A stretch of DNA of 64,000 bases from Anaerolineales bacterium (GTDB lineage Bacteria; Chloroflexota; Anaerolineae; Anaerolineales; Villigracilaceae): contig JACZJC010000020.1 in assembly GCA_014860745.1 (NCBI GenBank), positions 89,048 through 153,047 on the forward strand, in the 5' to 3' direction. Below the pieces are notes generated by a model, which saw nothing but the letters and a program-made list of their open reading frames with translations, was not told the origin of the DNA and searched no databases. Made by a program: the position numbers and the translations under genes. Shown here piece after piece: positions 59,460 to 64,000 of the stretch. Each line of letters begins with the position of its first letter. The first letter of the stretch is position 1.

Positions 59460-60760
59460 TTCTTAGGTTTCCGTTCTCGAAGAATTATTCCAATGACTCT
59501 TTGACGGTCTGATAGTTCAGCATCATTTGTACCTACATTATCATAGAATCTCTGTAAACTGGCTTTTGTGGGTAATTTTTTTGCTCTTGAAAAAATCTGA
59601 TTGATGGCTCTTTCTGCTATGCTCTTAACTAAACTAACTTCTTGAAGACCCTGTTCGTCTGGAAAGTTACCCTGATGAACAAATTCATTTCTGGTGTTAT
59701 AAAGTGCTGAAAGCAAGTCAGCGGCTTTTGGGTCATGACGCAGTAAAATTCCTATCCGACTGATAACATTTTTCATCGTGAATTGCTCTGATGTCTGAAG
59801 TGCAATTAGCTCAAGAATTTGCCACAACAAAAGAAAAGCCAGCCGCCACTCATTAGTTTCATGTGCTTGGGCGTATTTTTGTAAGGCTTCAACAATGAGC
59901 GCAAGTGTTTCCGTCTCTTTTGGGATGGTTTTGAAGTTGCGAGCTAATTTCCGCAAATACTTAATTTCTTGGACGTTAATGGCGTTCTGCTGAAATTCTT
60001 CAAGCTTGGGCGTACTGTAAAGAAACATGTCAAACTCGCCAGTGTTCTTGAAAACACAATACACAGGAGGTGGTAAAACTTTTGAAAGTGGTCGTGGATA
60101 ACCTCCCCATTGTTCGTTATATGTACCATAATGATGATACAAATCGAAAACTGCTCGCATTAAATCAAATGCAGGAGAGGCTTTATCAAAACCATCCCGT
60201 CCATTTCTTGCTTCTATCTGAGCTAATATAGGTATAAAACGCGACTCAATATCGATATGTCCATTTTGTCGCCTTAAGAACATATCTGCTTCCTGTAAAA
60301 ATTTCGGAACTTCAAAATTATCTCGTACATATTTCCAATTGCTGAATAGCAATTGGACGCCCAGAATCTCTATTTGCTTTATTGGTGGTGGGTTGTTCGA
60401 TGAAGCATGAAGCGGAAGCAAAATAGTATATTTTTCTATTGGACGGTCAAGATATTTTCTGACCTCAGAAGCCAGTGATCTACGAAAAACATGAATGTCT
60501 TGTTTTTTGTATTTCTTCAATCGGAATATGGTTTTATAAACTAATCCTTTTCTTACATCGAGTGCATCAATTCCAAATAACTCAAGGTTCTGTACAAGGA
60601 TTTTCTCAAAAACCATTAGTGAGAATCCTTTGCTCGTTTCAACCCTTCCGTCCGCCTTGATTTCTAAAATATCAAGAAATTCCTTCAAATAACGTTTAAG
60701 CAAAGGCTCGTCTTTTTTATCCCATTTCACTAACTCAGTAGGCTTTAGTCTTTTTTGCAT
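59456..60760 (-). CDS. HEPN-domain protein, ApeA-like
   Basis: 434 aa from the ATG at 60760, whose ribosome site AGGTGAG lies inside the end of the upstream hsdS remnant. The C-terminal region has 'ALYNTRNEFVHQGNF', with R357 and H362 giving the HEPN R-x4-H motif and the following G of Apea-HEPN-type proteins. The N-terminal 300 residues are an unrecognised region with 'LRKLARNFKTIPKETETLALIVEALQKYAQAH'. HEPN ribonucleases cut cellular or phage RNA in abortive infection; the association with a type I specificity locus fits. Stop codon overlaps the next remnant (ATGA). Confidence 0.65.
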   Translation of the reverse strand: MQKRLKPTELVKWDKKDEPLLKRYLKEFLDILEIKADGRVETSKGFSLMVFEKILVQNLELFGIDALDVRKGLVYKTIFRLKKYKKQDIHVFRRSLASEVRKYLDRPIEKYTILLPLHASSNNPPPIKQIEILGVQLLFSNWKYVRDNFEVPKFLQEADMFLRRQNGHIDIESRFIPILAQIEARNGRDGFDKASPAFDLMRAVFDLYHHYGTYNEQWGGYPRPLSKVLPPPVYCVFKNTGEFDMFLYSTPKLEEFQQNAINVQEIKYLRKLARNFKTIPKETETLALIVEALQKYAQAHETNEWRLAFLLLWQILELIALQTSEQFTMKNVISRIGILLRHDPKAADLLSALYNTRNEFVHQGNFPDEQGLQEVSLVKSIAERAINQIFSRAKKLPTKASLQRFYDNVGTNDAELSDRQRVIGIILRERKPKK

Positions 60761-60761
60761 T

Positions 60762-60899
60762 TCACAGCTCACCTTTGAATGCCTTATCTAAAACACTCGG
60801 TAACAACGCATCCAATTCCTCCCCCGTCTGGGACTGTAACTCCCGCAGCGCCACCAACCGCGCTTGCTTGGATTTGGTATATAAAATGTTGTATCGCAT
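60762..60899 (-). pseudogene. hsdS 3'-end remnant (45 codons)
   Basis: A short open frame too small for most ORF lists. It ends ...LDALLPSVLDKAFKGEL*, the exact C-terminal signature of type I specificity subunits, and has its own ATG (60899). It is positioned between the CBS-HEPN gene stop (4 nt) and the HEPN gene start, which overlaps its end. Confidence 0.7.
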
Positions 60900-60903
60900 T
60901 TTG

Positions 60904-62088
60904 TCAGTCACTTTTACTTGATTTGAGCCTGGTAAATATTACTTGCTTTTCACTTAGATTAACATAATTAACCTTCCAGCCTGCTTCAAGCCATAAAATC
61001 GAGTGGTAGTGACCTACTCTGTCATTTGCCCACCATGCTCTCAGTTGCAGGGCAGAGTCAGGTAATGGCGAACGAATTATTCCTTCGATTTGTTCGAAGG
61101 TAAGTGAAACTTGTTCTTCTTTTTGTTCCGCCAGCCAGTTTGCCAGTGCCGTATATCGGCTACGACTTGTAGTTTTCCCTTCGGTTGATTTTTTATTTTT
61201 CTCTGCAGACGTTTTGTAAACCGCTGCTTCTTCTTTCAATACCGGAGTAACTTCAGTCTCTTCATGTTGCTTGAGAAGTGCGTTAATGAAATTGCGTTCC
61301 TGTTCTTTCTCGTACTCCTGATACCTGCTTCTTAGCCAGTTTGCGCAATACTTAAGTTCATCACGGCTTCTAGGGGAAATCTCGGCTCGAAAATGGGCAA
61401 GACCGTTTCTTGTCAACCGAATTTTTTCAAGTAGTTCGTAAAGCGACTCTTTTTGTATGTTAAGTATAGGCGCACTAAAATTCCAGACATCTTTAGTCAT
61501 TAATAAGTTGACGTAATCCCCCAAAGTTAAGTCTTCAAAGGTTTTAGGTTTTTTAGAACCAGATTGATCGTTACGTTGCTCATACAACCTGGTAATGGCG
61601 GCTTGAAGATTATCAGAATTCATTTCCCCTTTTGTGTCAGTATAAGTTTTTTTGATTAGCTCCTTGATAGTAAATTCAACATCTTCAATATGCATTAAAT
61701 CTTCTGTACGATTTCGCAGAAATTCCGAAGCGTCATAACTTGTCACAACTCCAATTACGAAACCTTCTGGTTCAATAATCACTACTGCGTTCGTAACTTT
61801 TAGTTCATCCAGTAAATCAAATAAATCATCCTCGCGATAATGGAAAGGCGCGTTTTCTATAGCGTCACGAACGAATAGTTTATCTACCTTGGTATTGAAG
61901 CTGCGTGTGGCGCGCATAATGCTTTCATAGGTAACCATACCTAAGAGAACTCCGCTTTCATCAACCACTGGGAGTTGACTAAAATCATGCTCAATCATTA
62001 GATCAAGAGCTTTGGTCATCGTATCCGTTTTTTGAATTAAAACTACACTCCCTTGATTTTCAATCAAGTGTTCAACTGAATACGGCAT
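60904..62088 (-). CDS. CBS - HEPN - DUF7662-like protein
   Basis: 394 aa from the ATG at 62088, preceded by AAAGGAGG. Two CBS domains (about 15-65, 'DFSQLPVVDESGVLLGMVTYESI', and 72-125, 'VVTSYDASEFLRN'), which sense adenine nucleotides. Residues about 185-260 carry 'LTRNGLAHFR' with R227 and H232, the HEPN RNase R-x4-H motif. The C-terminus (about 315-390) 'YTALANWLAEQ...LTFEQIEGII...PLPDSALQLRAWWANDR...AGW.V..V.L' matches DUF7662. The order suggests a nucleotide-sensing RNase tied to the restriction locus. Fusion not known to me. Confidence 0.7.
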   Translation of the reverse strand: MPYSVEHLIENQGSVVLIQKTDTMTKALDLMIEHDFSQLPVVDESGVLLGMVTYESIMRATRSFNTKVDKLFVRDAIENAPFHYREDDLFDLLDELKVTNAVVIIEPEGFVIGVVTSYDASEFLRNRTEDLMHIEDVEFTIKELIKKTYTDTKGEMNSDNLQAAITRLYEQRNDQSGSKKPKTFEDLTLGDYVNLLMTKDVWNFSAPILNIQKESLYELLEKIRLTRNGLAHFRAEISPRSRDELKYCANWLRSRYQEYEKEQERNFINALLKQHEETEVTPVLKEEAAVYKTSAEKNKKSTEGKTTSRSRYTALANWLAEQKEEQVSLTFEQIEGIIRSPLPDSALQLRAWWANDRVGHYHSILWLEAGWKVNYVNLSEKQVIFTRLKSSKSD

Positions 62089-62101
62089 GACAGCCTCCTT
62101 T

Positions 62102-62209
62102 TCACAACTCTCCCTTAAACGCCCTATCCAGCACGGACGGTATCCCACTCGCTACGCTCGGGGACGATGACAACGCGGACAATTCCTCTTCCTTCGCGAA
62201 TTTTTTCAT
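62102..62209 (-). pseudogene. hsdS 3'-end remnant (35 codons)
   Basis: Short frame MKKFAKEEELSAL...PSVLDRAFKGEL*. Same ending as the full hsdS gene at 63492, with an inserted piece (SSSPSVASGI) derived from the CCGAGCGTAGCGAGTGGGAT repeat. Located upstream of the CBS-HEPN gene with its stop 14 nt before that start. Confidence 0.7.
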
Positions 62210-62236
62210 TGCATTAACTCCAATGGTGCCAGAGCG

Positions 62237-63481
62237 CTAATTGTCATTCACACATCTAAAACCAATCTCATTCGCATCTTCACCGGGTACGCTTTTTCCT
62301 CTATTCGAAACTCGAAGCCATCTTATATCATCGCTAAACCAACTTCCACCTCTTATTACTTTGTATATCCCATCTGCAGGTCCCGCTGGATTGCTCCATT
62401 CAATATTATCAGCATAATAGGTTTCACTATACCAATCGAATATCCACTCCCATATGTTTCCTGCCATATCATACGCCCCGATTGGGCTCATGCCTTTCGG
62501 GTAGGAGCCGACCGGTCTCGTATCACGATCAATTCCATCGTAGTTTGCTAATTCATCTGTAGGCGGTAGGTCTCCCCATGGATAGAGTAATGTCACTCCC
62601 GTTTTTGGATTCCAGCCTGCAGCTTTCTCGAATTCTGCTTCCCTAGGCAAGCGACCATTTCTCCATTCACAATAGTCATTTGCTTGCTGCCATGTAACAT
62701 TCATAACGGGGTAATTTCCGTATGCAGGAACATTGTAATATCCGTTCGGGCGGGCATGAGAATTGAGCTTGTGCGGAGCGCTGCAGATTGCTTCTGGACA
62801 ACTGGCATATTCAGAATTTGTTATTAAATTACGATCGATCCAGAATCCATCTGTGTAAACTTTGTGAAACGGTTTTTCATCATCATAACCTATGCCGTTT
62901 ATATCGCCTGCTACGAAGGAACCTTCAGGCACCCAGACTTGCTCGGTGCCATCGACGGTGCGAAGTTGAGGGGTAAATATCGGGTTTGGCGTTGAGACCT
63001 GTGCAAGCATCGCTGTAAGTGTAGAGTTTGGAGTGGGGGTAAATATAAGTGTCTGTGTAGGTGAAACGGTCGCATTTTGCGGAGTTAATCGAATATCTTC
63101 TATGATTTTTATATCTGGAGAAATTGTGATATTACGCGTGTAGACCTGATACCCTTGCGCGTCGACCCTGATTTGACCGCTAATATTGGATTCGATTACA
63201 ACTTTGAATCGATACACGCCTTCGGAGTCGGAAAACACAATGGGCGGAACTCCTTCTAAATCCAGGGTAATCTTTGCTCCAGCAATGGCTTGCTTATTGT
63301 TGATATCGATTACGCGCCCGACATATTCCGCCTCAATTGCCTGGTCTGCTTGATTGGGTTTTAGTACGAATTGCCAGTAGCCTAAAATCAATGTGCCAAT
63401 GAGACCGATAATGGCAACAATAATTGGTCCTGTTGCAGTTATTTTTGCTGATGTGACAGTGACGGGTTCTTTTTTAGGCAT
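62237..63481 (-). CDS. Membrane protein with FGE-sulfatase (SUMF1-like) domain
   Basis: 414 aa. Start 11 nt after the hsdS stop, with AGGAG. TM helix near 18-38 ('TGPIIVAIIGLIGTLILGYW'), a carboxypeptidase-regulatory-like beta domain (about 50-135), a Thr/Pro linker, then an FGE-sulfatase domain (about 165-412) with 'WVPEGSFVAGDINGIGYDDEKP', 'YPVMNVTWQQANDYCEWRNGRLPREAEFEKAA', 'DMAGNIWEWIFDWY' and 'VIRGGSWFSDDIRWLRVSNRGK'. The cysteine pair of true formylglycine enzyme is not evident, so it is probably a binding or scaffold protein rather than an enzyme. Confidence 0.75.
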   Translation of the reverse strand: MPKKEPVTVTSAKITATGPIIVAIIGLIGTLILGYWQFVLKPNQADQAIEAEYVGRVIDINNKQAIAGAKITLDLEGVPPIVFSDSEGVYRFKVVIESNISGQIRVDAQGYQVYTRNITISPDIKIIEDIRLTPQNATVSPTQTLIFTPTPNSTLTAMLAQVSTPNPIFTPQLRTVDGTEQVWVPEGSFVAGDINGIGYDDEKPFHKVYTDGFWIDRNLITNSEYASCPEAICSAPHKLNSHARPNGYYNVPAYGNYPVMNVTWQQANDYCEWRNGRLPREAEFEKAAGWNPKTGVTLLYPWGDLPPTDELANYDGIDRDTRPVGSYPKGMSPIGAYDMAGNIWEWIFDWYSETYYADNIEWSNPAGPADGIYKVIRGGSWFSDDIRWLRVSNRGKSVPGEDANEIGFRCVNDN

Positions 63482-63491
63482 AGATTTCTCC

Positions 63492-64000
63492 TCACAACTC
63501 TCCCTTAAACGCCCTATCCAAAATGGATGGCATTAGCGCGGACAGCTCACGTTCGCTCTCGGATTGGAACCGCCACAGTTCATCTACCTGCGTTTGTAAG
63601 CCATCAAGATAAGCAACAATGCGTCCCTGTTCGGTGAGTGAAGGTAATGCAATATTCAAAAGGAGGAAGTGCTTTGCCCGTATAGCAGCATAATTGGTTG
63701 ATCCTTTTACGTATTGTTGTATGTCGCGTTCAGGAATTCCTGAGCGCAAAAAATGGTCTAGGTAGTTAGGGTCAATAAGGGTTTCGTCAATCTCATAAAC
63801 AAAATAGTGACTACTTACAATCGCGCCATCCAATTCGATGGGCACAATGCCAAAACCACCCATTTTTGCATCGATTTCGGCAACTATTAAGTCGCTACTT
63901 TTGACAACCTGTTGCTTTTTTGTTTTGATCTCTGAGCCAAGTAATTTTTTTCGAGGCTTTATGCCACGAGCATGTAATTGAACGGTTAAAAGGTTATAGT
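63492..64000 (-). CDS. hsdS: Type I restriction enzyme specificity subunit (3' part)
   Basis: The C-terminal 169 codons are in the window; the gene runs off the right end. 'LGSEIKTKKQQVVKSSDLIVAEIDAKMGGFGIVPIELDGAIVSSHYFVYEI' is typical of the target-recognition domain, and the end is 'LTEQGRIVAYLDGLQTQVDELWRFQSESERELSALMPSILDRAFKGEL'. HsdS gives DNA sequence specificity to HsdM/HsdR. Whether hsdM and hsdR follow outside the window cannot be seen. Fragments of this same 3' end recur downstream at 62102, 60762, 59139 and 57662. Confidence 0.9.
   Translation of the reverse strand, partial: YNLLTVQLHARGIKPRKKLLGSEIKTKKQQVVKSSDLIVAEIDAKMGGFGIVPIELDGAIVSSHYFVYEIDETLIDPNYLDHFLRSGIPERDIQQYVKGSTNYAAIRAKHFLLLNIALPSLTEQGRIVAYLDGLQTQVDELWRFQSESERELSALMPSILDRAFKGEL

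Noticed and set aside
62237..63481. Diversity-generating retroelement target because of the C-terminal FGE-type domain
   Set aside because: No reverse transcriptase, template repeat or variable-repeat pair is visible in the window.

Overview
The window looks like a chromosomal segment of an uncultured Chloroflexota bacterium, most likely class Anaerolineae. This is inferred from the mix of gene families, from the fabG-asp23-nusB-tatA-tatC operon, from the many small GC-rich palindromes and from mid-range base composition; there is no rRNA or marker tree to prove it. No rRNA, tRNA or CRISPR array was seen. 76 protein-coding genes or gene remnants are described, most on the minus strand.

Region by region. 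1-8.5 kb: housekeeping and accessory metabolism (YbaK-type editing protein, methyltransferase, Nudix, pirin, GT-C glycosyltransferase, SMC-like ATPase, nucleoside-kinase-like protein, secreted matrixin-type metalloprotease). 8.9-17.1 kb: a four-gene minus-strand operon that looks like a conflict or signalling system: C39-like/SH3 protein, TIR-TM-WD40 protein, SLATT-type membrane protein and a TIR/NDT-like-TPR-SLOG-like protein. 17.2-20.9 kb: amidohydrolase, metallophosphoesterase and two small proteins resembling a CTP-dependent riboflavin kinase and EF-Tu domain 2. 21-29.4 kb: membrane alpha/beta hydrolase, lipoprotein, CHAT-protease with membrane tail and phospholipase-D-like protein. 29.6-33.7 kb: an AT-rich five-gene cassette (two vWA proteins, a Clp-N-like protein and two small proteins), four of which begin with the same short N-terminal tag. 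This is the strongest candidate for an undescribed system.

33.9-54 kb is the core-like part: alaS, a REC-GGDEF protein, mnmA, an S9 peptidase, ExoD, VanZ, penicillin acylase, a large carbohydrate-binding lipoprotein, the tat/nusB/asp23/fabG operon, a DUF1461 membrane protein, a spermidine-synthase-like membrane protein and a pentapeptide-repeat protein. alaS carries one GC-rich palindrome inserted in frame and a second related GC-rich stretch.

54-64 kb is accessory again. A 91-nt leader or small RNA with a near-consensus promoter and intrinsic terminator precedes two unknown genes. From 55.5 kb to the right edge, fragments of the 3' end of a type I restriction hsdS gene recur between cargo genes. 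An hsdS gene runs off the right end, followed by an FGE-sulfatase-like membrane protein, a CBS-HEPN-DUF7662-like protein, a second HEPN protein, and beyond them an alpha/beta hydrolase and an aldo/keto reductase. The two HEPN proteins beside a type I specificity gene suggest an abortive-infection backup to restriction.

All family names come from reading motifs by eye; no database search was run. Start codons were moved downstream of the longest ORF wherever a Shine-Dalgarno sequence or signal peptide argued for it.
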